Origin: Cotesia glomerata
Lineage: Eukaryota > Arthropoda > Insecta > Hymenoptera > Braconidae
Length of the DNA stretch: 64,000 nucleotides
Assembly (NCBI RefSeq): GCF_020080835.1
Contig: NC_058165.1
Span: 15,617,915 to 15,681,914, forward strand
Direction: 5' to 3'
Shown: piece by piece, positions 10,964-22,064 of the stretch
Position numbering within the stretch: position 1 is the stretch's first letter
How the letters are laid out: every line of letters starts with the position of its first letter
The notes under the pieces: model-generated
The model's database searches: none
The model's input: only the letters and a program-made list of their open reading frames with translations
What the model was told of the DNA's origin: nothing
Translations under genes and position numbers: made by a program

Positions 10964-11085
10964 CCCTGAATAAAAAAAAGTATTGGAACAAAGAAAAAAG
11001 TATTGAAAAGTATTGGATTGACTAGAAAACCAATACTTTTCAATATTTTTTTCTTTATCTCAATACTTTTTTTTTATCAGGGCAT
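10964..11085. repeat. Perfect-style hairpin of AAGTATTG arms
   Basis: CCCTGAATAAAAAAAAGTATTGG is answered by CAATACTTTTTTTTTATCAGGG about 70 bases on, with matching inner blocks (AAGTATTGAAAAGTATTGG against CCAATACTTTTCAATA). The arms are about 55 bp with a very short loop, so the whole unit is one foldback, likely a small MITE. Confidence 0.65.
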
Positions 11086-11089
11086 GCGT

Positions 11090-11225
11090 GCGCACACTAC
11101 TCTATCTCGTTATTATTACTCATTGCCAGTGCAGCCAGATTGCGGGATTTTTTACTACTACCCAAGCACTAAACGCACGCTAAAAATCCTGCGATCTGGC
11201 AGCAGTGCTCATTGCTCATTACTTA
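11090..11225. mobile_element. Short palindromic MITE
   Basis: CAGCCAGATTGCGGGATTTTT is mirrored by AAAAATCCTGCGATCTGGCAG about 30 bases later, with TCATTGCCAGTG / AGTGCTCATTG flanking blocks. Arms are about 35-40 bp. No coding. Confidence 0.6.
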
Positions 11226-12342
11226 TGTATGTTTAGTTTTCAGTTTGTAAAAATATACGGTAGCGCGTAGACGCTAATTGTAATAACTCAAGTGTAAAAT
11301 TGTCACACGAATTTTATTCCCGTGTGCGTCCCTCCCTGCGCCTAGTTTTGGCAACAGATCCACACTCGGTGTGTCTCATAATTTTACTATTTTTGTATTA
11401 ATTTTATTGATTTATTTACTGTATATCATTTATTATTTATATTTGATAATTTACATATTATTATTATTATTAGTTCTTAAGTATTAATTTGACATTTATT
11501 TCAGAAAATTGTATTGGACTATTTATAATTTTATTGTTTCATTGTTTATATATTAATACCAAGGTCCAACGATGGGTATCGGGAAAGGTAACGAGGAAAA
11601 TATAAAAGCATAAAATTCATTATTGGTAATATATCATATATATCATAGCCCTTACTCGCATGGGTTGTACCCTATGATATCGGTTGCGAGTAAAAGAACT
11701 AGTAAATTTTGGTAAATGACTTGAGAGGCCCTCGTGATCAGACACGAGGCCTCGTAGTTTTTCGTGAAAAATAAATCAGGAGACACGCAGGAGCCCGCAT
11801 AGTGTAAGGAGTGTGGATCTAGCGCCTGGTTTGAGTCGGTAGATCGACGACAACCAACCTGTACACCTATGTTAATCATATACTGTTATATTTATATATT
11901 TTATTTTGATGTATATTACCAATAGGCGTAAGTTGATAAATAAATAAATAAATAGTACACATAATTGAAATAAGACGCTCAGCTTACTCAGTACAATAGA
12001 GCTCCTAAATACTCGATTAAGTTTCCTCCATTCTAACTTTTGCCATACTGTATATATCCTCATACTGTCGAATTCCTAAAATTTTGGCCCCTGACAATTC
12101 AAGTATTTAGGAGCTCTGCTGTGCACAATTTACTCATATGTAGTAAAAATTTATATTTAAAAACTAAGTAGTCGATTTAGGCCATAAAATTACATTTTCA
12201 GACAAATAAAAACTTAATGAAATTCGTAATTAAAATTATGATTTAGTAGAAAAAAAAAACATAAATAATTACAAAAAGCTTTATTTATTTTATTTTATGA
12301 TTGTTACATGTATTGAAGAAATTTCCTACTTAATAAATGAAA
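11226..12342. other. Gene-free stretch with one small MITE
   Basis: No coding is seen. Between 11995 and 12114 the phrase AGAGCTCCTAAATACT is mirrored by AGTATTTAGGAGCTCT, a 16-bp inverted repeat bounding about 120 bp, probably a MITE. The rest is AT-rich with short TAAA repeats near 11935-11955. Confidence 0.55.
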
Positions 12343-12461
12343 TTAAGTAGAATAAGCTGGTAAAACATGAACTTGCTGTGCTTTACTTGGGTTATAAATT
12401 TGTCCTAAGCAAAATGGTTCTAATCTTGGACCTGTTTTGAGACTAGTATTTTGGTTCATAT
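12343..12461 (-). CDS. TRAPPC10: TRAPPC10 terminal exon
   Basis: A small 39-codon exon plus stop, easily missed because it is 6.4 kb from its neighbour. The acceptor TTGCAG precedes 12461, and the phase-1 donor at 18885 joins to it in frame. It encodes 'PRLEPFCLGQIYN' followed by 'VHVLPA', matching the conserved tail of TRAPPC10 proteins, and stops at TAA (12343-12345). Confidence 0.8.
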
Positions 12462-15400
12462 CTGCAACAAAAAATATTTTGTTTTCAATCATAAATTATA
12501 TAAAACAAACCCAAATCCACGGCCGAGCGGTTAAGGCATTCGACATTAGAGCGGTGGAGCAAAGGTTTAGCTACCATAACAGTGGTTGAAAATATATTTG
12601 TTTCTTTAAACTGTGCAGACTTGAAATTTTCAAAGATTTTTCTATTTAAGTCACTGTGGTATCGGTTGGGCACAGGAAAATACACGTATAGTTTCTTTAA
12701 GTTGATGCAGTGCCGCAAATATTCCAGGTTGAGGAATTCGATCTTTAAAAATTTTTCATGACGATTGCCTGCTTAACAACCTGGAAGCCTGCCAAACCCG
12801 TTGTGAGATCAGTGATTTAAGAAAATGGAATAAGAAAGAAAAATTTAGGTAATATAATTATTAATAGAAATGTAGATATACTTTAAAATTATAATTTCAT
12901 TTACATTTACATTTACATGAAAATGTGATAAAAGTTTCACAAAATTATATAATAAACAACTCACAAAAATTAAGTGAGCAAACGAATTTCAATCTTTCTC
13001 CCAAGTCTTGACTGGCTGTTACTAAATGCCAAATAGTCGTCTCAAAGATTCTAAAATATCATTCTGGAGCTTTAAAATCCTGATTTTCGAGTCTTTTGGT
13101 CAAAAATTTTTAGGTGCCGCCAGAAATTTTTAGTCTTCTTTTTTTTTGTTCTACGGGCTCCGAAGGATTTTTTGATAGCACTAAATGCGATGTAAAAGAA
13201 TAAAACAAAAAAGAATAAGTACAGTATGGTGATGAAAGAAAATGAGTTTATTCGTTACATTGAAGTACATATGGGGCATTCCACGTAAAATCGACTCTTT
13301 TTACCTTCACCCCTTCCGATTTGGCTGAAACTTTTACCCTATAAAAAACGGTTTTCAAAATTTTCAGAGTAGTCGCCATTATAAATGAGGTTTCTTGTTA
13401 GATATATTGAGCTTATCTAGTGATGAAGAAAATAGAGTTTTTCGAGTACAACAAACACGAAATAATTGATATTTTACCTAAATTATAGTTAACAAAAAAA
13501 CACGTTGTATTATAATTGTTGTAACGGAAGATGGAACAGTGACGAAATCTTTTTGTAGCTTAATAATTATTTCTACCGATACAATCATTTTTTCTTGTGT
13601 TTAAAGAAAATATCCACAGATGGTGCTAGTTGTCATTTTTCAAAACCGTGAAGAAATCCAGGGACTGGTTCAGTCTCTGCGTTAGATTTGTCTTTCGTTG
13701 ACGCTAGATTCACTTGGTTGTTTAGTTGGAAGGTTGGTGATAATTATTGGGGATCAGATCATCTTTATAGAATATAATCCTCGTGTACAGCCTGGTTTTC
13801 TTCGAAAATCATCAAATAGACTATATGATACCTCAATAGATTGGGATATTTTTAGCAAATCTTTCTCCGAAAAAATTCTTGACCTCAAAGAATTATTCAG
13901 CTCAGGTGAAGAGATCCAGATCAAGTATACCAATTTTGTTGTTTCAATTGAGGATTCCATCCTCGAAGCATGTCCCAAAAAACGGAGAAGAAACTAGAAG
14001 ACTGGTGGTGATATAGGTCAAAATAATTCTAGGAATAGCCCTCCGTGTGTGTGGTGAAATGAAGAATGTGAGAAGTTTATCAGGTTAAAGAAGCCTAGTT
14101 TAGCTAAATTTAAGTTTGATAGGTCAGCAAGTAATTTCTTAGAATACCAAAAGCAGCAACAAGAAGCGAGAGATAGTCTAAAACGCATTAAAAAAGAAAG
14201 CTATATCTCTTTCTGCGAAGGTTTATCGAAGGATACTAATCCGAAGTTTCTATGAAATACCATCAAAGGCTTCAAAAATAGATGGAATTTTAGAGAGAAC
14301 ATGAACGAGTATAGTGATGCTAAAATCTTCTCGGTTAAAAACTTAATAGACGATCTATGTCCTTCGTGGGTTGAATGCCAAACTCCTGAACTTAGTGACG
14401 TAGCTGGGGACCAGTTCCTAGATTTGTCTTTTACTTCTAAATTAGAATTAGAATTAGATTTTGCTATTGCTAACTTAAGGTTAAAATCAAGTCCAGGCGT
14501 AGACGGAATTGATTACAGAATAATATCCCAACTTCCTCAGGAAAGTAGAGTGTTGCTCTTGGACCTATACAACCAAATCTACTTCTCTCGTACTTCTCTA
14601 GAAGACTGGAGAAAATATTCAATATTCTTCATACCAAAAACTAAAAGAGAGAAGTTCCGACCGATTTCGCTGGCACCTTGTATTTGTAAAATTATGGAAA
14701 AGATTTTAATTTTAAACAATCAAATAATGTGATGGTTAGAGTCTAATGGTAAATTACCTGAATTACAAAATCGTTTCAGAAAGGGTAGATTCTGTGCTGA
14801 CAACTTAGCAATCCTCTGTTCGAGCATAATTAAAGGCTTTAAAAAAGAGCAAGTAACGGTTGCTCTTTTTCTAGACATTAAAGCAGCCTATGATAATGTT
14901 TCATCAGGACCACTGATTGAAAAAATGAGAACTTTGGGCTTTCCAGGTAATCTTGTCACTTTTGTCTATAATTTGGCCTCCAAGAGATACCTCAACTTCC
15001 AATTTGGGGAAATCTCCAAATCCAGAGTTATCTTCAGAGGTCTTCCTCAGGAAAGTGTACTTAGTCCTAGCTTATACGCCATTTACGTATTAGACTTAGA
15101 TAGTGCTGTCCAAATCGATCAATCGTGCATGCTCCTCCAATATTCCGATGACGCATGCATCACTACACAGAATAAGGATACTTTCTCTGCTATTAAAAGC
15201 CTGGAAGGAGTTGCTAGCAGTATTTTAAGACTGCTAGAACGACTAGGTTTGGATCTTTCTGTGTCTAAAACCAAATTGTGCATTTTCAGTAAAAATAATG
15301 TAGCTCTTCAGAACAGAGAAGGTAATAAAAGAGTAAAAAGCCAGAGAAAGGGGAAGTTTAGGATTGCTGGTTCAGAGATCGAGAGTTGTGAAGACGTTCG

Positions 15401-18400
15401 TTTTCTTGAAGTGCAATTACAATTTTCGCTTAAATGGAATCTACAAATAGATAGGATTGATAAAGTTTGTCGCAACTCGCTGACGACAATAATAATTTTC
15501 AATTTTTTTTACCGGGAAGTTAAAAAACTGCAGTAAATGTTGCAAACTTAATCGAAATCAGTTGGTTTATTTCAGAAATATCGTTTAATCTATACTAATA
15601 TTATTAAGAGGAAAGATTTGATTGTTTGTTTGTTTGTTTGTTTGCATTGAATAGGTTCCGAAACTACTAAACCGAACAATCTTTTACACGGCTTGCGCAA
15701 GACTGCTCTAAAGTTCGATAGTTGGTAGCTGATCATGCCTGATCAAGCATGATAATTGTTCATGTCTGATCAGGCCTGAGGACTCATGCCTGTTCATGCA
15801 TGATCAGATCTAAAGGCTCATTATTACTTTTAATTAATTATTTGGCTTAATCTTATGGATATAGTACTTGATAGGCTCATACGCAGTTCTCTATAATGAA
15901 TTAAAATACAAAAAAAATTTTTTACATATAATTTTACGGCTGTAACATCAGCGATCACTCATCCAACTATTAATAACCCTCAATGCTGCTTAACTTTGGT
16001 GATCTCCGTGCGCCTTAAAGTTTCTGTCTATTGTGCTGATATCTTAAATAAAAATAACTCTGTTAAATACATAACGTATTAAATCAATTTATCATAAGTA
16101 TGATTATATATCAACGTATTAAATCAATTTATCATAAGTATGATATAAAGATTGATTTTATAATATATTTTGATAATCATAATTTATTTTACTAAGTCTC
16201 ATTATCATATCACATTTATTTAAATAATAAAATAAATAATAATTTTAATATTAGGCAGTCGCAGAGCAGACCAAAACATCCCATAGAAAATGTAACAAAT
16301 TTTTTATTTCAGAATTATTTAAACGTAATGTTAAACGAATGATAAACATTATTTTGCACTTTTTGTGATTACCAAAAAAAAATTTTTTTTTCAAAGAAAA
16401 AGATTTAATCACATCTAACTATGCAAGCCTGATCAGATCTAATTATATATAGATTCATGTATAATTAGATCTGATCATACATAGACTTATGTATGATTAT
16501 ATATGGGGTTCTAGCAGCCAGGTATGACCATATCTAATTATATATGAACCCATGTATGATCAAATTTTTGAATGTTCAGTGTATGTACATTAATTTCGAT
16601 CAATAAATTTGTAAATTATCAATAAATGGTATATTTTATTATTCAATAAATGAAATTATTTTGGCTTTTATTAAAAACCTACTGTAGGATAAATTTAACT
16701 AACTTTTCCAGGCTGAATTAGACACGGTCATGCATAATCATGACTAAACGTATTTAACGCTTCAGGCATGATTATGTCTGTTTATAATCGTCAGACATGA
16801 ACAGGCATGGTTATGTACGATCAGACCTGGACGTATTCAATGCTACAGACATGACCATGCCTGAATGTATTAAACGTTTCAGACATGATCATGCATGAAC
16901 AGGCATGATCATTTTTTCCCGGGTGGGCATGGGTCTTGCTGCAAATACTTGTGACAGTTTTAAATTGCTAGCACCTGCTGCAAGTTTCTGGTACTATAAA
17001 TGCGTCAGAAACCATCAAGCCATTATAATATGAGTAAGTTATACACAATTTTTGAGTCAGTTTCTGGTGATACGATCTTGTGCAAGGCACAAACGTAGAT
17101 GGAGACGCTAGAAACTAAGGATTTTGCACAAGGCTCTGCAACGAGAATCTCGCTCAAGCACGTGTTCCTTGGGTATATCGTGTGTTCAATTCTTAGCTAA
17201 TTTCACAATTAATCAATTATTTCATTTTTTATAATATTTACTAATTTTTTTTTGAAATTATTCAGTATGTGAAAAATAAACGTAAAATCTTTAAATATTT
17301 TACTCTCGGCTGTAAGTTTTGGATACATGCATGCGGGTCGCTAGACTCAAGTACCTACTTTTATGACTCTGTCCGTTGAGGTCATATAAATGCAGTCTCT
17401 TGTTCTCTTCGTAACCCGAGCGCTCATCTGGTTCGATTTAAAATATTTTCCGTTTTAACTTTCCCTTTTTTATATGTGTAATATTTTTGTCAACGTATTT
17501 TTCTTAACAATATTTCTCGGAAATGTACTCCCAATAATAAAATGAAAAGAGTCTCCGTACTCTGTTGTGCTTAAAATACTACCAAAAGAGTCAGTCCAAA
17601 AGGATCTCTCCGAGCGACAACTACGTCAATTTCAGTAAAGTTCCAAGTTTAAATCGTGAGGTGAAATATCAGTGTCTTTTTATCAATCTGTGATTTAAGT
17701 TCACCACGACGTTGATTCACCACCATCATCAGAACTCTACAGTCACGAGCTTAAACCGCTACATTAATATATTCATCAGACATTTAAGAGCTCAAGCAGC
17801 ACATGGTATTATATTTTAGTAAACCTAAAATACCAAAAAGGTACGAATCAAATTTATACTTGCATACATATTCAATACATTTCCCTCAGCGTCGGGAGGA
17901 TGTCGGTTCGGCCGTCAGCCCTAAACCGCCCATCGGTGCTGAGCTGAGTTACTAATTCCAATTCATATTCCATTACAATACGCTCATTATGATACTGCGC
18001 ATATTTCACATTTCTTGCATAATACAATACGAATACTGAGTTTGAGTCGAGTTGAGACTTCACGAGCAAGTTCTCAAACTATTCATGTGCAGTGTTATTT
18101 TGAGCCCTTTCTGAGTTCTGACACAATACGCTCATTATGATGCTGCGCATATTTCACATTCCTTGCATAATACAATACGAATATTGAGTCTGAGTCGAGT
18201 TGAGACTTCACGAGTAAGTTCTCAAACTATTCATGTGCAGTGTTATTTTGAGCCCTTCTTGAGTTGCATCCCATTACATACATAAAATTCACACAATTAT
18301 TGAGATTAAAATATTACATAATCTACACAAAGCAATCATTCAAACCGAGTTCTTTGCACTCCTTTACTCCACATAAATTTCATCCAATCAATGCACACCT

Positions 18401-21400
18401 TCGAAATCAGAATCTCAAATTCAAATCATCACTCGATCATACAGTCCACTATCTCTCCACAATCTATCCACTGTCAATCTCTCGCAATCTTCATTCAAAC
18501 TCACAACAAGCTACATTGTTCACTTCGATTTACAGATCATATTTGAAATGAGCGAACGAGCGAACGAGCGAACGAGCGAACTAGCGAACTAGCGAACGAG
18601 CGGACGAGCAAACGAGTGTACGAGTAAACAATTACTCGAACCCGAGTCCACGAGTTCCTCCCGAACTCCTTTTCACCTCCCGAAGCCAGCTTCGCACGTA
18701 TATCAAATGTATATCAAATACATAATATTGTTGTTATTAAAATTGTATTAAAAACCATACGCTTCGAAATATAAAATCAAACATCGTGATTATTTGTTAG
18801 CAATCAATTATTATTTCATCTATTTCTTTTTTCTTGCGGATATATTCATTTATTTTAATCAAGATTTGAGATAATGAAACTTACCATTTCTTGTTTCTAA
18901 AGCAGGTATGTAACGAGACAACCGAACTATGGGAAGAGGCAAGTATCCATTTTTCAATGGCATAATATCTAGAGTCACGTTCTGTTCATCACAAGTATCA
19001 AGTGTTATAATTCCTGCCGTACGACCGCAGATAGCCCACATTGATTGATCATCCAGAACCTCATACATGAGTTGAGGCAAAGTATTCAAATGAACTTTAG
19101 GCAATATTCGTGTTATGTTTAAGTGAAGATGGCATATACTCCCGGAACGACAAAATTCACCTGCATTTCCATTAGCTTTTACTTTCGATGTTACAGTGAA
19201 TATGGACTAAAAATACTATTGTAAATTAAAAATGAAAAAATGTTTGAATTTTTGTGGAATAATAAATTGTTCAATTTCTTACGACATAATTTGAAATTTC
19301 GAAGTAGCATCGATATGTGTTATTTGACCTCTCTAATTTTAGAAGTTTGTTTATTTGAAGAGGATCGTCATTAATATTGGATTCATACAAGTCATCTGTA
19401 TGATCAATCATAGAATATTTTACATTAAAATCAAATTTTAAAGGATTTACTATGGTATAATTTCTTCCCAATTTCATTTCCCACAAATATGACACTTTGA
19501 TTCCATTTCTGATAATAAATTTTTGACCTGCAATAGGATTAAGACTCTTAAAATTTATAACTACAGGAGTGCTTATTGTCAATTCTGGATCAGTCAATTG
19601 CAAAGGTTTTTTTGTAAGGCCTGTAACAACGATCTGTAGAAATTTTCTTTCTTTAATTGTATGAACAGTTAAAGACGACATCAAAGGAGGTTCAAAATTC
19701 AATAATATACTTTCTTGAGCACTCCAAGATGATTGAATATATATCTATAAAACAATTTTATTAATATAATTATTTACAAGAAATATGAAATATAGAAATA
19801 TGAACTTATATAATACTTTGTGTTCCATAGATGACGAATCTCTTTTTGGTGGTAGTTCAGAATAAACCTGCAGTTGCACTTTAATTATTTGCCACGGTTC
19901 ATACTCAGATAATACAATTTCTATCTCATTGGATGTACTTTCCGTACTATTAGCAAGTTTTATCATTAAGCCCCGTGATGTCCATAATTTTATTTTGGTA
20001 TCTTTTTGAATTTTTACACTACCATTAGATATTATCAATTCAGTATTTTGAACAACTCCCGCAACAAGATCTCGACCATTGATAGAAATTGATGGTTGCG
20101 TCTTCATAATTTTATAATGTACTTGTGGTTTAATAAGTTCAGATTGAAATATTAATTTTTCATTAATAATTAGTGATAATCGGTTAATTCGGTAAGTTCC
20201 GGGTTTATTGTCAACTATGGAAATCTTCAAGTTGTTCTCACCAAATTCTATTTCGAATCTATTTTTGTCAAGTACTTCGTTTACAACTTCATCTACACAT
20301 ATACTAAATTTTTCACTTTTTTTTTTGTCAGTTTGGTTAATAAGTGGCTTAACGTTTTTATTTATTATACCAACAGATTCAATACTCATATCTTCTCTAA
20401 AATCTATGTACGGATAAACTTGTAATTTAGTAAGCTGAGAGTTCTCTTGTTGCAAGCTTTTTTTAGTCCATTCAGATAATCTGTAAAAAAATATGTAAAA
20501 GCTTTTTTTTTTTTTTTAATTTGCAACCATATATTTGAGTGCGAAAATTCAATTATATACATACAAAGTTATTTGAGATTCCGGATGACATTTTAATTTT
20601 GAATCAGCATTCATTTCAAGAATTTTTTCTACAGAAATAGATGAACGAACGTCTTTTATGGTTGTTGGAAATAGTGACTTTAAAGAAATATTCACATTCA
20701 CAATAAAATTTTCTATAACTTTATCAACGATATTTACATTTATCTTTAGTATCTCAAAACAATTATCAAATTCAATAAATAATGGCTTAGCTACAGGGAA
20801 TACTTTGGTATGCGTCAACATTTCTTCAAAGTAAGTTTTTCGCGCGGCTATGTTCAACACTGTAGAACAAGCAATTAGACAACACATTTTTATGTATTTT
20901 TTCGAATTATTCATTTTTTTATAATATTCAGTTAGTTTCAATTGAGTTTTCAATGCTAACAAATTCCAGCCTTCATCAGTATATGTTTTTAAAGCATCTA
21001 ATAAAAAGGTAACAGCTGTTTGATTTTCATCTAAGCTACTGTAAAATTGTGCTAATTCTTTTCCGATATATCTTGCTGATCTGATTCTTCCTATATGTTT
21101 GTAAGTTCCCATAGCTATTTCTGAATACTCTAAAAATTGTTTTGTAAAAATCTCATTAGATGACAATGCGCTCTTAAATTTGTTAGTATATAAAACTTCC
21201 TCTTGAGTTTCAATGTATGTATTATTTAATCCGGCTATAAGATAAATAACCATATGAAGCTGTTCGCTAGTCGGCTTTGGAATATGAGGCATAAGACCAC
21301 ATAATTTTCCTAATTTACCTAACTAAACATCATAAGAATCTTATGAAAATTTATATACTTTCAAAATTTTTGCAGTCGAAATGTCATTAAAATTTTTTTA

Positions 21401-21886
21401 CCTTTTTACTTGCCAGAGCCCATAAATCAGCTGTGTATAGAGAGCAAAGATCAAGATGTTGACTGTTATCTGCTGATATCAATAATGTTTGACAAACATC
21501 TAAAATTTCTAATGCACAAAGAATTGACCAACATTCCACTGATCCATCTGGTAAGCTTATTTCTAGTATCCGTAATTCACTCAAAGTATTATATACAAAC
21601 AATAAGCAGCGTCGAGCAATCTGCCGATTTTTCAAGAAAAATTAATTTTAACGCAAATGATAAGAAACATTCATAAAATAACATACTCTTATACCAACCT
21701 CCCATGGCTGTTTAAGCAAAAGTAATATTGCACATTGTCTGCTAAATAAATAGTTTCTGAAATCTAATAATGAAGCTTTTTCATTAGCAATCAACTCTCG
21801 TAAGAAATTATCTAAGCTTTTCTTCAAGTTCACCGCTCGCCAATCATTGAATGGATTTTTGAATGTATCTAACCAAGATGGAGTTT
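12343..21886 (-). CDS. TRAPPC10: Trafficking protein particle complex subunit 10 (TRAPPC10/TRS130), 3' seven exons
   Basis: TRAPPC10 is a large subunit of the TRAPPII complex, the guanine-nucleotide exchange assembly acting on Rab1/Rab11-type GTPases at the Golgi. Exons on the minus strand, in coding order: 21886-21687, 21620-21402, 21322-20565, 20480-19817, 19744-19283, 19206-18885 and 12461-12343. All have GT-AG borders and the frames join without shift, giving about 915 residues. Recognisable blocks: 'DFRNYLFSRQCAILLL' then 'PWEVG', 'IGRIRSARYIGKELAQFY', 'LMYEVLDDQSMWAICG' then 'GYLPLPIVRL', and a final 'PRLEPFCLGQIYN' that resembles the vertebrate C-terminus. The protein should start about 260-290 residues earlier; that part is not found next to this block. 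The last intron is about 6.4 kb and contains a dead LINE. No in-frame stops, so the gene is probably functional. Confidence 0.88.
12515..12760. repeat. tRNA-Ser/Leu-like A-box fragment
   Basis: GGCCGAGCGGTTAAGGC at 12522-12538 is a textbook A box of a class II (Ser/Leu) tRNA. No matching T-arm follows at the right distance; a weak GAATTCGATC occurs near 12733. Likely the head of a degraded tRNA-derived SINE, not a working tRNA gene. Confidence 0.4.
12761..13690. other. Intronic repeats within the TRAPPC10 last intron
   Basis: No coding is seen. At 13269-13345 the text TATGGGGCATTCCACG..CCGATTTGGCTGAAACTTT matches one end of the element at 29515-30867 (TATGGGGTATTCCATG..), so this is a truncated copy of that family. 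Confidence 0.5.
13690..15540 (+). pseudogene. Dead jockey-superfamily LINE (endonuclease end plus reverse transcriptase)
   Basis: The fragment starts inside the apurinic endonuclease domain: a G-S-D-H block near 13750 fits the SDHxPI motif. A reverse transcriptase follows: 'SSPGVDGIDY' (about 14500), 'RPISLAPCICKIMEK' (14660), 'FLDIKAAYDNV' (motif A, near 14870-14900), 'GLPQESVLSPSLY' (motif B, 15040) and 'YSDDACI' (motif C, usually Y/F-A-D-D). Stops and frame changes occur near 13995, 14070, 14253 and 14732. It ends near 15540 without a clear tail. It lies in the last intron of TRAPPC10, antisense to that gene. Confidence 0.85.
15589..15690 (+). mobile_element. Possible Helitron-like 5' terminus
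   Basis: The phrase TCTATACTAATATTATTAAG at 15589, soon followed by TTTGTTTGTTTGTTTG, resembles the TC-starting 5' end of insect non-autonomous Helitrons. A 3' hairpin with CTRR could not be located, so the assignment is weak and the end is undefined. Confidence 0.3.
15690..16925. repeat. Palindrome-array element, CATGATCAGGC motif
   Basis: Two clusters (15733-15812 and 16424-16565 with 16710-16910) consist of iterated near-palindromes of the type TGATCATGCCTGATCA and CAGGCATGATCATG. The right end reads TGATCATTTTTTCCCGGGTGGGCATG at about 16904-16929, sharing the CCGGGTGGG signature with the array at 1500. Between the clusters the DNA is AT-rich. No coding. Confidence 0.5.
16075..16144. repeat. 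Short tandem duplication
   Basis: The 32-base phrase beginning AACGTATTAAATCAATTTAT appears twice in tandem, separated by ATATATC. Recent local duplication. Confidence 0.8.
16926..17974. other. Gene-free part of the TRAPPC10 last intron
   Basis: No ORF of note. 17370-17780 has a different texture (less AT-rich, with GTCTCCGTACTCTG and AATAATAAAATG in polyadenylation-like context) and could be a solo LTR or SINE remnant. I found no second copy or TG..CA ends with target duplication to prove it. Confidence 0.35.
17975..18262. repeat. 148-bp tandem duplication
   Basis: The block starting ACAATACGCTCATTATGAT at 17975 recurs at 18123 with few differences (GATACTGC to GATGCTGC, AGCAAG to AGTAAG), and runs on through GTGCAGTGTTATTTTGAGCCC. 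Unit length is 148 bp, two copies. Confidence 0.9.
18548..18625. repeat. GAGCGAAC minisatellite
   Basis: About nine copies of the octamer GAGCGAAC with drift to TAGCGAAC, GAGCGGAC and GAGCAAAC. It lies about 260 bp from the donor side of the TRAPPC10 penultimate exon, within the last intron. Confidence 0.9.
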
Positions 21887-22064
21887 CTGTAAATAAATTT
21901 TTTATTATACCTGAACTAATAGTAAATTACTATGGAATTATGAATCAAAAACTGTTCTCAATAGTTTCTAATATCACAAAAAATAATTCTAAGCATTGCA
22001 AATTAAACTTTTTAAACATAATATTCAACAGTTGTACCGTTCTATAATTTTTTATGGAGTCTTA

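Noticed and set aside
18264..18551. 95-codon plus-strand ORF in the TRAPPC10 intron
   Set aside because: Low-complexity, antisense to the host gene, no domain, flanked by tandem repeats.
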